The notes below the pieces were generated by a model. It saw only the letters and a list, made by a program, of their open reading frames with translations, had not been told where the DNA came from and did no database searches. DNA of 42,449 nt from Gemmobacter nectariphilus DSM 15620 (GTDB lineage Bacteria > Pseudomonadota > Alphaproteobacteria > Rhodobacterales > Rhodobacteraceae): the NCBI RefSeq assembly GCF_000429765.1, contig NZ_AUCM01000007.1, positions 193,217 through 235,665 on the forward strand, given 5' to 3'. Positions within the stretch are counted from its first letter, which is position 1; each line of letters begins with the position of its first letter. The translations under genes were made by a program, and so were the position numbers. Shown piece by piece: positions 14,723 through 23,171 of the stretch.

Positions 14723-15211
14723 ATGAATGCAAATCTTTGCCAAGTCACGTATTCGCAGAGCCGATACGAACCAATGACGACGGTTGTCCTGCATAAGGAT
14801 TTTGGGGAGTGGGGCGCAATCGAGGACGGCCTGGATCCGGTGTTCGATGCTGCGGTCCAACGCCTGATGACGGCGGATGCCAATCAGATCCTCGTCACCC
14901 TTGCCTATACTCTGGGTGACGATGAAGTTCATATCGGGCGCGGGTTGCAGATCGCCGAGCTTTCGGAGATTCAGACCTTTACGGATGAACAGTTCGCCAA
15001 TATGAAATTCTGGGGATACGCGACGACATTGGAAAAGTATGCACTCAAGTGCCATGATACTGTAATCTATAGTGACCACAGGAAACAGGCATATGATGTG
15101 ATGGGGACCCAATTGCGCTCGCACATCTCGCTGCCAAAACTGCTCGCGCTGATGGAAAAGGAGAAAAAATTGGCCAAGACGGCAGCAAGCGTTCAGGGCG
15201 TGTCTGGCTGA
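14723..15211 (+). CDS. Unknown 162-residue protein, paralogue of the 145-residue gene at 20453
   Basis: The ATG follows GAAGGAG at ideal spacing. The protein has a mixed alpha/beta pattern: VVLHKDFGEWGAIEDG (about 21-36), NQILVTLAYTLGDDEVHIG (about 54-72), LQIAELSEIQTFTDEQF, then KFWGYATTLEKYALKC. The same order, with similar lengths, appears in the gene at 20453-20890 (DVRHLIAVFVYAQDSEGRD, ITIATLDEIREISG, MHYLGYAAMFDADAREYF, ELADELRSII), so the two are probably related. Identity is low and no known family is recognised. It is an independent unit with an AT-rich leader, and a 15-bp-stem hairpin follows the stop. Confidence 0.8.
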   Translation: MNANLCQVTYSQSRYEPMTTVVLHKDFGEWGAIEDGLDPVFDAAVQRLMTADANQILVTLAYTLGDDEVHIGRGLQIAELSEIQTFTDEQFANMKFWGYATTLEKYALKCHDTVIYSDHRKQAYDVMGTQLRSHISLPKLLALMEKEKKLAKTAASVQGVSG

Positions 15212-15222
15212 TTTCTCCGAAA

Positions 15223-15260
15223 GCGCTTCTGCGACGATGATCCTTTCGTCGCAGAAGCGC
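15223..15260. terminator. Strong 15-bp hairpin after the 162-residue gene
   Basis: GCGCTTCTGCGACGA (15223-15237) and TCGTCGCAGAAGCGC (15246-15260) pair perfectly around an 8-base loop. It lies 11 bases after the stop. There is no T-run on either side, so it may be a processing or bidirectional structure rather than an intrinsic terminator. Confidence 0.65.
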
Positions 15261-15446
15261 GGGACCGCAGGGTCATGTCCTGACTGCCTCTGGCCGAGAT
15301 CCGGTCATGGTCGACATTTGGCCGGGTCAGATGACGATGGTGGTCTCATGTGCTGCAACTTACCTGCAATATTTTCCACCGGGTTCTCCTCCTGCTGCAA
15401 GCCGCGCGCGATTGTTGCCGTCCGTCAGATCATGAAGGCATAGCCC

Positions 15447-16502
15447 TCAATGGGTCACATCGGGTATCGGCGCATTCAACGCATCGGCCAGCTGACGGAT
15501 TCGGCGCAGGCTGAGCCCTTCGGGCCTGGCGACCATGCGTTCGATGAAGTCGCGGCAGCGCGCCCGGCCTTGCTCGTCCTCGCAATCCGCAGTCAGTTCG
15601 TCGAAGTGCGCAATGGCATCCACGGCGGTCAGCTTCTCCAGGATGAACAACCGCGCACGATCCCGCAGCGGTGCCGGGATATCTGCCGGTTCGTTCGCGG
15701 TCATGATCCAGCAGACGCGCGATAGATTGAACGGAATCCGATAGAACGGGCATTCGAAATGCCGTGCGCTGGACGACTCCAGCAGCTGCAGCAACGATGT
15801 TGTCAAGCTCGTCGATGCGCCGCTCGTGCTGTAGGCCGTCCCGGCCTTGTCGACCTCATCCACCACCATCACGGGGTTCGCGACTCTTGTCGCCAGGATC
15901 GTCTCGACCGGGATCCCGGGCTGTTCGCTTCCCCATCCCTTCTCGGTGCCCGAGATCCGGAAGCCGGCGGTGCCGCCGCCGACATCGATCATCCGGGCGG
16001 GTAGGCCTGCAAGCTCAGCCAGCCGTCGCGCATAGTGGGATTTCCCGATCCCGGGCGGCCCGATCAGAATGAAGGGCGGAATGGCAAACCCGTGGCCCCC
16101 GGCCGCCAGATGGCGCAGCATCTGCTGCATGATCCAGGTCGACACCTCGCGCATCCAGCCGCTTTCGGCATGCAGCCGGGCCACAAGTTCGTAGACTGCG
16201 TCCGAGGTTGTGGGTCCCAAGAGCTGCGCACCTGATCGCGCAAGCTCGATGATTGGCGCGCGCTGATCGCGTTTCAGCGACTGCAGGCCCGCCTTGCGCA
16301 ACAACCGGTTGTGGACCGCCTCGGCCCGGCGCCGGATCCGACGCTCCGCGTTGAAATCCGGCTGACGCGTGGCATCCTTGCCATGCCGTCTCGTCAGCAA
16401 ATCCTGCCGGAATTTGGTAAAGCGCGCCTCGATCTGCTCCACCGACGGGACCGAAACGCTGCGCGGAACAACCGCCATCTGGCCCTTCGGCAGATCAGCC
16501 AT
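15447..16502 (-). CDS. AAA+ ATPase, Lon-type ATPase module without a protease
   Basis: This is a 351-residue protein. A helical N-terminal part (1-140) precedes an AAA+ core: Walker A GPPGIGKS (148-155), Walker B VMVVDEVDKA (211-220), sensor-1 region WIMTANE (265-271) and an arginine-finger-like LRDRAR (279-284). The core, including YSTSGASTSLTTSLLQLLE and RVCWIMTANEPADIPAPLR, is close to the Lon ATPase module. No serine-lysine protease domain follows; the protein stops at VTH. A Lon-like remodelling ATPase without a protease suggests a chaperone or complex-remodelling role, possibly with neighbours. It is the last gene of the leftward set with the phosphoesterase and the 226-residue protein. 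Confidence 0.85.
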   Translation of the reverse strand: MADLPKGQMAVVPRSVSVPSVEQIEARFTKFRQDLLTRRHGKDATRQPDFNAERRIRRRAEAVHNRLLRKAGLQSLKRDQRAPIIELARSGAQLLGPTTSDAVYELVARLHAESGWMREVSTWIMQQMLRHLAAGGHGFAIPPFILIGPPGIGKSHYARRLAELAGLPARMIDVGGGTAGFRISGTEKGWGSEQPGIPVETILATRVANPVMVVDEVDKAGTAYSTSGASTSLTTSLLQLLESSSARHFECPFYRIPFNLSRVCWIMTANEPADIPAPLRDRARLFILEKLTAVDAIAHFDELTADCEDEQGRARCRDFIERMVARPEGLSLRRIRQLADALNAPIPDVTH

Positions 16503-16586
16503 GCGGGTTCCGCCTTTGGTTCAAGCGACCTGGGCTCTCTGCGGCGACATCGGCCGGTTGCTTGCGAGGCCCCATACATGCGTCCC

Positions 16587-17423
16587 TCATTCCAGTTTCT
16601 CCAAGTCGATCAGGCCGCTGCGCACCCGTGCCCGCAACGTGGGCGGCGTCAGCTCGAAGTCATAACCAAGGGAGACATTGCGCAGCAGCGTGCCTCCGGG
16701 TGCCCGGGTCTCGGCTGGCCGATGTGTATGGCCGAAAAGCCAGGCTGCGGGGCGGAAGCGGTCGATCAGATCGTCGAGGTTTGACGCGAAGCACGGCGAC
16801 AGCGAGGTGATCCCCCCTGCAACCGTGGCAGATGGCGCATGATGCGTTACGACAATCGTCTTGCCGGGCCACGGCCTGGCAAGCTCGGTCTCCAGCCACG
16901 CCCTTTGTTGCTCATGGACCGCCACGGTATGCAGCGGCCGCAGCGGCCGTTCTGGCCATCCGACCACGATGCTGCGATAGCCATAATCCGGCATCATCTG
17001 CCGGGCTCGCCACAGCGATTGCCGGACACCTTCCTCGCCGAACTCCTCTGCGAACAGCCGCATGTCGGTCCAGAGCGTGGTCATCAAGACCCGGGTATCG
17101 CCCAGGACCAAGGCCTGGCACTGTCCAAATCCACATCCGACAGCTTCGCAGACCAGCTCCAGATCGCCATCGGCGGTGCCGAGATTGCCGCCGTAATAGT
17201 CGTGGTTGCCCGGCAGGACATGGATCTTTTCCGGTGGACAGATGGCCGCAAGCCAGTTGAGCGCTGCTTCCCAGTGCGCGACACCGCTCTCGGTCAGATC
17301 GCCGGCGATGATCAGCGCGTCGGCCTGGCGCGCGGCTGTGCGAATGGCTGCGGCAAGGGGCTCGCGGGCGGCAGAGGAAGGATAGTCGTCAAGATGTAGG
17401 TCGGCGAGAACGAGGAGTTTCAA
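16587..17423 (-). CDS. Calcineurin-like metallophosphoesterase
   Basis: The metallophosphoesterase signature is complete: DLHLD close to the start, AGDLTESG, PGNHDYYG, VVTHHAPS and FGHTHRP. These supply the metal-binding Asp, His, Asn and His residues of a two-metal phosphoesterase. I prefer a TTG start at 17423 with GGAG upstream (278 residues), which begins directly at KLLVLADLHLD. An ATG at 17489 would add 22 residues of low complexity. The substrate cannot be read from sequence; family members cleave phosphodiesters, nucleotides or proteins. It lies 84 bases upstream of the AAA+ ATPase start, in the same orientation, and probably shares a transcript with it. Confidence 0.85.
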   Translation of the reverse strand: MKLLVLADLHLDDYPSSAAREPLAAAIRTAARQADALIIAGDLTESGVAHWEAALNWLAAICPPEKIHVLPGNHDYYGGNLGTADGDLELVCEAVGCGFGQCQALVLGDTRVLMTTLWTDMRLFAEEFGEEGVRQSLWRARQMMPDYGYRSIVVGWPERPLRPLHTVAVHEQQRAWLETELARPWPGKTIVVTHHAPSATVAGGITSLSPCFASNLDDLIDRFRPAAWLFGHTHRPAETRAPGGTLLRNVSLGYDFELTPPTLRARVRSGLIDLEKLE

Positions 17424-17579
17424 AAGGCTGCTCCGGGATGGCAAACTGGGGTCTGGCGGTCCGGCGTTCGGCAGCCGGACCGGTTGCAAGGGGGGGCGTG
17501 GTGGAGGGCCATGTGCGGGCCTGATGTGGTCCCCGGTCAGTTTGCAGGTTGCCCTGTCACATCAAGTGCCGAACCGACT

Positions 17580-18260
17580 TCAGTCGGCGAGGGCGAGAAG
17601 ATATTCGAGCCGGCCGGTGATCACCTGCGCGTCCGGGGCGTCCGGCGTGACGTCGTAGCCCCGGCAGACCAGACCAAAGCTCAGCTGGTAGACGGCACGG
17701 ACATGGAAGTCCGACAGCCATTCGGTGATGCCCGGGACGCCGTAGTAGAGCAGGTCTTCGACGAGGTACCAGATGTCGTCCTTGCTGATCGCAGTACCGT
17801 CCGCATCAAGGGGGCCAGGGCCGGTGTAAATCTGGTCGGCATAACGTCCTCCGATCAGGGATTCGTGCAACGAATTGCGCAGGGTCCAGCTCATCTTGTG
17901 GTAAAGGTCCATACCCTCCATCCGCGACAGAATGCCTTCCGCAAGCACCAATCCATCCATGCCCAGCAGGCATTCGGTAACTATTGTCGTCACCAGCCAT
18001 CTGATGCCCGCACAGGCCCGGAGCGTAATATCGGGTTGCAGAAGAGTGTCCGGGTTTCCGGCATACTCATGGCTGAAGCGTTCAAAAATCTCTTTTGCCT
18101 CCTGATCGACGGGATCAAGTTCATCAGCCCCATGATCTCTCCGATACAGCGCCCAGATAAATGCGAGATGATCACTCGTGTTGCCAAGCGTGGCCCGGTT
18201 GTACAGCCAGTCGATGATCGCGATCTCGGTGGTTGTCAGGTTATTGATGTGTCTCTGCAT
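17580..18260 (-). CDS. Unknown 226-residue protein upstream of the phosphoesterase
   Basis: From ATG 18260, with AAAGG upstream, this 226-residue protein is mainly helical: NLTTTEIAIIDWLYNRATLG at about 7-26, DEQEAKEIFERF-like helices, CAGIRWLVTTIVTECLLGMDG, and a C-terminal GITEWLSDFHVRAVYQLSFGL. No domain is recognised. A longer frame to 18383 has no ribosome site. It is read leftward, with 156 bases to the phosphoesterase and 380 bases from the relaxase upstream, so all could form one mobilization-linked operon. That is inference from order only. Confidence 0.65.
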   Translation of the reverse strand: MQRHINNLTTTEIAIIDWLYNRATLGNTSDHLAFIWALYRRDHGADELDPVDQEAKEIFERFSHEYAGNPDTLLQPDITLRACAGIRWLVTTIVTECLLGMDGLVLAEGILSRMEGMDLYHKMSWTLRNSLHESLIGGRYADQIYTGPGPLDADGTAISKDDIWYLVEDLLYYGVPGITEWLSDFHVRAVYQLSFGLVCRGYDVTPDAPDAQVITGRLEYLLALAD

Positions 18261-18640
18261 TGCGGCAGGCCTTTCGGTGATTTGCACAAGACCTACCGGG
18301 TCTGAATTGCATCCGGAGCCCGGGGGTGCAAAACTTCGGGCCACCTGTGGTACATTTGCGACGCTTCGGAATTGCACCGCCACCGGTGGAGACTTGCAAA
18401 TGTGCAGCCAATTCCGGACGTGAACCTATTGCTAGCCGTGGCGCCGGATCGGGGCTGGAAGATTATCCCGGCCTGCATGTCGGGACAGAAAGGCGGCGGG
18501 AAACTGGCGAAGAACTTCGCCAGACCGGGACGCCGATCTGACATCTTGCGGTGCTTGCCGTTTTGCCTCTTTGCCACGACAGGCTGAGAGTCCTTCACGG
18601 CGGTGATCACAGGCCTCCGCGCGTGACGGAAACCTTATCG
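18261..18640. other. Gap between relaxase and the 226-residue gene
   Basis: No supported gene. It includes CTGGCGAA/TTCGCCAG with a four-base loop (about 18502-18521), a small hairpin. GCTAGC occurs twice, about 210 bases apart, near the region's ends. I see no clear origin of transfer. Confidence 0.3.
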
Positions 18641-20116
18641 CTAGCGGTAGGTTGGTTGCGGCGGGACCGCGATGGCGCGAGCGAGCGCCACGATGCCGGT
18701 TTCCAGCTCGATTTCGGAGCGGAGGGGATCAAGGATTTGCGCCTCGTCGGGCAGCAGATCAACGACCAGAGAAATCAGCGCCAGCCGCTGCAGGCGCTCG
18801 AGGCCCAGCTTGCGGAACATTCCCAGCACCAGCTCGGCTGCGACCCGCCACCATTCTACCAGTTCTGCCAGGCTCGCCTGAACGCGCTCCGCCAGGGCTG
18901 CGGCCTTGAGGGCCTCCTGCCAGTCAGACTGCCGCTTTTGCAATCTGCTAAGCTCGTCCCGCAGCTTTGCGAGCGCCGTACCATGCTCCATCCGGATGTC
19001 CTGGACCGCAGCGCGCAGCGAGGGCTGCCGGACAAAAGGATCCGCCTGCGGGTCCCTGCCCGCCTTCTGCACGGCGCCCCGGCATTCCAAGGTGGCGGTC
19101 CGTATCCGGGCCGTCGTGGGCGAGAGAAGATCGCCGATATCGTCGGAAATCAGCTGCCGGGTTGTCGCCAGTACAGACTCTGCCTCGCGCAGGCCTTCCT
19201 CGCGGGCTGTTCGCTGAAGGGCGTCTTTGCGCGCAGAAAGCTCTGCAGTTTCGGCCCGCAATGCCGCGTTCCGGCGCTCTTCGATGCTGGCGCGACCGCG
19301 CTCGTGGAAGGCCGAAGTTTCGGCGATCATCTGCTGTGTGCGCGCCTGGCCCGCTGCGCCCATCAGGTTTCGGGCAAGGGCTTCAGCCGTCTTGCGCAGC
19401 ATCTCGAGCTCCAACGCCCGTTGTTCTCCCTCCTCGATCCGGCGATCCAGATCGCCGATCTGCGCCTCTCGCGTAGCAATATCCATCGCCTGATACCGGT
19501 GCAGCTGCGCGACCGTGCGGTGCCGGGCACCGGTGATCGCCTTTGGTGTCCCGCGCTCGATCCCGGGCACGTGACGGGCCGCGATCTCGCTGGCGATATC
19601 CTGCAGGCGCGAGGCGACGGCCGGGGTCATCACTTCGCTCATCCTTAACCCATCCGCCCGCCGCGCGGGCATCTGGAAATGCGCATGCGGGGCCGCCTCG
19701 TCTCGATGGACCGCCAGTGCGGTCAACTCGTTGCCCAGCTGCGCACAGATCGCTTCGGCGATTTCGCGGTACATGGCGTCTTGTTGCTCTATGGCTAGCG
19801 ATAGAACGTCCGCCTGGACCAGATGGCCGAAGGTGATGATGCCACCGGTCATGACGGCTACAGTCTTCATCTTCGCCGCGCGCTGCGGCTGCGTCAGCGC
19901 GCGGCGGGTCAGCATCAAGTCGCGGTACTCAACCGCTGAGGGACCTGGAGCGCAGGTATTGAGATGCGAGCGCGCAGAATCGACATAGTCTGGCTGAGGG
20001 CCCACGCGGGCATCGTGCAGGATCTGGAACCTCGTTCGATCCGTGTTGTAGTGCTCAAGACGGACAGAAATGCCCTTCGGATTGCTCCCGGAAATTTGCT
20101 TCTTGTGTTCAGTCAT
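18641..20116 (-). CDS. mobV: MobV-type (Pre/Mob) plasmid relaxase
   Basis: From ATG 20116 this is 491 residues. The catalytic metal motif HRDEAAPHAH lies at 137-146, matching the H-x-D-E-x-x-P-H-x-H motif of Pre/MobV relaxases. The N-terminal region VRLEHYNTDRTRFQ is typical of the family's first motif. Residues about 210-340 are coiled-coil-rich (RREAQIGDLDRRIEEGEQRALE), and the C-terminus is helical. Relaxases nick the plasmid at oriT and lead the strand into a recipient, using a conjugation apparatus from elsewhere. No transfer genes appear here, so this would be a mobilizable rather than self-transmissible plasmid segment. The N-terminus is low in GC. Confidence 0.84.
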   Translation of the reverse strand: MTEHKKQISGSNPKGISVRLEHYNTDRTRFQILHDARVGPQPDYVDSARSHLNTCAPGPSAVEYRDLMLTRRALTQPQRAAKMKTVAVMTGGIITFGHLVQADVLSLAIEQQDAMYREIAEAICAQLGNELTALAVHRDEAAPHAHFQMPARRADGLRMSEVMTPAVASRLQDIASEIAARHVPGIERGTPKAITGARHRTVAQLHRYQAMDIATREAQIGDLDRRIEEGEQRALELEMLRKTAEALARNLMGAAGQARTQQMIAETSAFHERGRASIEERRNAALRAETAELSARKDALQRTAREEGLREAESVLATTRQLISDDIGDLLSPTTARIRTATLECRGAVQKAGRDPQADPFVRQPSLRAAVQDIRMEHGTALAKLRDELSRLQKRQSDWQEALKAAALAERVQASLAELVEWWRVAAELVLGMFRKLGLERLQRLALISLVVDLLPDEAQILDPLRSEIELETGIVALARAIAVPPQPTYR

Positions 20117-20452
20117 TTCAAATTCCTGTCCCCTTGAATTTCTATTCTCGTGCGCAATCATATAACCTACTAGCCGTAGACTATTCGAAAGGCGCAACTC
20201 TTACTTTTTGGTTGAAATCAGAAGCACCCGTCAAGAATAAGGTGGTAGAAAAATTCACCAAAGCAAGAGCGGGAAGGATGTTTTTGAAACATTTTGACTT
20301 GAGTTATTCCGGCTTGGATTCATCTCAGATTATTAACGCCGCGTTAAAGGTCGTGAGATGAATTCGAAATAAAAACATACAAGGCCTGAATCGCTATTGC
20401 TTTTCGTGAAGCTGAGACAATTTGCAATATGCATTGCGCGAAAGGATAGATC
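20117..20452. other. AT-rich region upstream of the relaxase, candidate oriT
   Basis: These 336 bases are strikingly AT-rich for this window and precede the relaxase, where MobV oriT sites usually lie. No nick-site palindrome is obvious. A 75-codon open frame exists (20134-20361) but has weak composition and no ribosome site, so I do not call it. Confidence 0.35.
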
Positions 20453-20890
20453 ATGAATGCACATGTTTCCGAAGACGGGGGCGCAAATGACCATAGCGGC
20501 CCGATCATAGAAATCAGGCTGCGCGAGGACTTCTTGAGCCACGACGCACAGTGCGAGGCCGATATGGCAAGCCGCATCTTCGACAAGACGATCCGCCGGT
20601 TCGAGATGGCCGACGTCAGACATCTGATCGCAGTCTTCGTCTATGCCCAGGACAGCGAGGGCCGCGATCCGGAAATCACCATCGCGACGCTGGACGAGAT
20701 CCGGGAAATCTCTGGCGTAAGACCGGCCGGGATGCACTACCTCGGTTATGCTGCGATGTTCGACGCCGACGCCAGGGAGTACTTTGCAGATTGCGGCGGT
20801 GATTACAGAGCCATAGCCCTTCAGGAACTCGCCGATGAACTCCGGTCCATCATCTCACCTGAGGAAAGCGCCACGCCGGCGCCGCGTTGA
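20453..20890 (+). CDS. Unknown 145-residue protein, paralogue of the gene at 14723
   Basis: The ATG follows GAAAGGATAG. The protein reads IEIRLREDFLSHDAQCEADM (about 19-38), DVRHLIAVFVYAQDSEGRD (about 54-72), ITIATLDEIREISG, MHYLGYAAMFDADAREYFAD and ends in a proline/alanine tail. Segment order and spacing parallel the 162-residue protein at 14723-15211, including the Gly-Tyr-Ala site and a final ELRSII/QLRSHI. I recognise no domain. Both share the orientation and the AT-rich leader, and they lie on either side of the relaxase block. An IS21 relic follows directly. Confidence 0.78.
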   Translation: MNAHVSEDGGANDHSGPIIEIRLREDFLSHDAQCEADMASRIFDKTIRRFEMADVRHLIAVFVYAQDSEGRDPEITIATLDEIREISGVRPAGMHYLGYAAMFDADAREYFADCGGDYRAIALQELADELRSIISPEESATPAPR

Positions 20891-20974
20891 AGATGAAGAT
20901 GAGAGTGTTAGGGCTTCTGTGTATGGCTGATTGGGTCCATGCTTCCTGAGAGGAGTAGTGACGATGACGATAGG

Positions 20975-21485
20975 TGATGTCGTCGAGTATGATCAGGTCG
21001 AACTTGGCGGGCTTGGCGAGGGCGGCTTCGAGTTCCAGGCCGCGTGGCGCGGCTTGGAACTCGATGGTGCCGGTGTAGAGGACGCGCCTGCCAGCCTCGA
21101 TCAGGGCATGGCCGACGGCGCACCGCAGGTGAGTCTTGCCCGCGCCCGAGTTGCCGATGGCGATGAGGTTGGCGCCGGTCTCGACCCAATCCACTGCAGC
21201 CAGCGCATACCCCGGACCCGCGTCACCCCGGGCATGGCCTTGAAAGTCGAGGGTGGCCAATGTCTTGCCGCCAGGAAGCCGGGACTGCTGGAGGTGGCGC
21301 GCCTCGCGCTCGGCCAGTTCGGGTTCAGCGAGGGTGGCAAGGAAGCGGGAGGCAGGCCAACCCTCTGCGTCTGCGCGTTCGACCAGTGCCTGTCAATGGC
21401 GCTGGAAGCTAGGCAGGCGCAGTGCGTTGAGCATGGTGGACAGCGCGTGGATATCCACGGGGCAGGGAGTGGCAGGGGCGGTCAT
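20975..21485 (-). pseudogene. istB: IS21-family helper ATPase istB, broken
   Basis: Starting at ATG 21485, the frame reads MTAPATPCPVDIHALSTMLN then ALRLPSFQRH, then a TGA at 21395-21393 where the family has tryptophan (RHWQAL). It then continues in the same frame with the rest of IstB: LATLAEPELAEREARHLQQS, TLATLDFQGHA, Walker A GNSGAGKTHL and Walker B FDLIILDDITY. The protein is cut off after that Walker B, and about a third of the gene is missing. The element is inactive because of the nonsense codon and the truncation. Confidence 0.85.
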
Positions 21486-21640
21486 GCGCAGTCCGAAGCC
21501 GTCCAGTTCAGTCAGTGCAACGGGCGTGTCGTCCGAGAGAGTCCGCTGTGGAGGAGCCAGTCGTTCCTTCAGGTCGCGGGCCTCGGGCAGTTCCCCCAGA
21601 TCAAGGCCGTCTGCTCTGATTGAGCAAATGATCGTGGCGT
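21486..21640 (-). pseudogene. istA: IS21-family istA, 3' tail fragment
   Basis: Just upstream of istB and in the same frame lies ADGLDLGELPEARDLKERLA, then PPQRTLSDDTPVALTELDGF, which resembles the low-complexity tail of IstA transposases. It is open until it meets the IS256-family left end at 21641, which appears to have interrupted it. Moderate certainty: the tail is poorly conserved in the family. Confidence 0.5.
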
Positions 21641-22996
21641 GGGACTATCCTGAATTTTGTGCGCTGACGTGGTAACTGCTCGCAGAGGAGACCCACGTAT
21701 GAGCATCGATAAAGACCTGCTGGACCGGCTGATGGAAGGCCGCTCGCCTAGCGATCTGTTTGGCAAGACCGACATCCTGGCGGAACTGACCAAGGCACTG
21801 GCGGAACGTGCGCTGAGCACGGAGATGGACGTCCATCTCGATGAAGAGTGCGCCGAAGAAGCGCCTGAGGGCCAGAACCAGGCCCCCAATCGCCGTAACG
21901 GGCGCAGCCAGAAGACGGTGACCACCGACAGCGGCAAGGTAGTTTTGGACATCCCCCGTGACCGGAACGGCACGTTCGATCCGATGCTGATCGCCAAGTA
22001 TCAGCGGCGCTTTCCCGAGCTCGATCGCAAGATCGTCAGCATGTATGCCCGTAGAATGACCACCCGCGAGAGTGAGCCATTGAGGCGCCATTGGTTCGAG
22101 CCCAATGGCGAACGGTCATATCGAGGAAATCTACGGCGTCGAAGCCTCGCCCAGCCTGATTTCCGCGATCACCGACGCGGTGATGGAGGAGGTCACTGCC
22201 TGGCAGAACCGCCCTCTGGAGCCCAGCTATCCGATCGTCTTCATGGACGCGATCCGGGTCAATATCCGCAGCGACGGGGCGGTCTCGAACAAGGCGGTCT
22301 TCGTGGCCCTGGCGGTTTTGCCGGATGGCACGCGGGACGTTCTGGGCCTGTGGTTCCAGGCCAATGAGGGCGCGAAGTTCTGGACCAAGGTTCTCAGCGA
22401 CCTGCGCAACCGGGGCGTCCAGGACATCCTCATCGCCGTCGTCGACGGGCTGAAGGGCTTCCCTCAGGCTATATCGAGGCGGCCTTTCCACAGACGCGGG
22501 TTCAGACCTGTATCGTCCACCTCCTGCGCCATTCCATGAACTTCGCCAGTTACAAGGACCGCAAGGCCGTCGCCGCCGCTCTAAAGGCGATCTACACGGC
22601 GGTGGATGCTGACGCGGCCGAACTGGTCCTGGTCGGGTTCGAGGACAGCGATCTGGCCAAGCGGTATCCGGCGATCGCGCCCAGCTGGCGCCGGGCCTGG
22701 AACGAGGTCATTCCGTTCCTCGATTATCCGCCCGAGGTCCGCAAACTGATCTACACCACGAATTCCATTGAGGCCTTGAACTCGAAGATCCGGCGCGCCG
22801 TCCGCACCCGGGGCCACTTCCCCAGCGACGATGCGGCTGCGAAATTGATCTATCTGGCGCTCAATGCTACATCCACCGAGTGGAAGCGCTCCATCCGCGA
22901 ATGGCACGCTGTAAGATCGCAGCTCGCCATCATGTTCGAAGACCGCTTCCCAATGGCCTGACACAACGCGTCAGGCACAAAATTCGGCACAGTCTC
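21641..22996 (+). mobile_element. IS256-family insertion sequence, full length but inactive
   Basis: The ends are GACTATCCTGAATTTTGTGC (21643-21662) and GCACAAAATTCGGCACAGTC (22975-22994), which match at 17 of 20 positions when inverted. The element is about 1.36 kb. Flanking bases cgtggcgt (21633-21640) and tatggcgt (22997-23004) agree at 6 of 8 positions and may be a decayed target duplication. The transposase inside has two frameshifts. Confidence 0.85.
21699..22961 (+). pseudogene. IS256-family transposase, two frameshifts
   Basis: The ATG at 21699 opens MSIDKDLLDRLMEGRSPSDL, followed by the family's ELTKALAERALSTEMDVHL. The protein frame breaks at about 22071-22113, where a 43-nt segment replaces about 6 bases of the usual sequence between MTTRE and GHIEEIYG. 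It resumes at about 22114 with HIEEIYGVEASPSLISAITD and continues through VFMDAIRVNIR and the catalytic DDE region. It breaks again near 22470, where two extra bases precede the AAFPQTRVQTCIVHLLRHSM block. The rest is intact to PMA. Transposition by this copy's own product is not expected. Confidence 0.88.
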
Positions 22997-23031
22997 TATG
23001 GCGTTGCCGTATGGCATGCGCTTCAGTTGTT

Positions 23032-23140
23032 TCACCAATCGAGATCTTCGCCGCCGATTAGGTTGGCCGTCGTCGGCACTGGTCTGACGAGGACAAGATC
23101 CGGATCGTCGAGGAGAGCCTGCGTGGTTATGTGCTACGCA
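23032..23140 (+). pseudogene. IS66-family TnpA relic
   Basis: The frame reads SPIEIFAAD, stop (TAG 23059-23061), VGRRRHWSDEDKIRIVEESLRGY. RRRHWSDEDKIRIVEESL is the helix-turn-helix opening of IS66-family accessory protein TnpA. A stop codon interrupts it, and the similarity ends after about 36 codons. Only this fragment is present. Confidence 0.7.
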
Positions 23141-23171
23141 CAGGCACGTCGAGCGACGGCCTCATCAATGG

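Noticed and set aside
20134-20361. A 75-codon plus-strand frame upstream of the relaxase
   Set aside because: AT-rich, no ribosome site, overlaps the relaxase start and leader, and has no recognisable motif.
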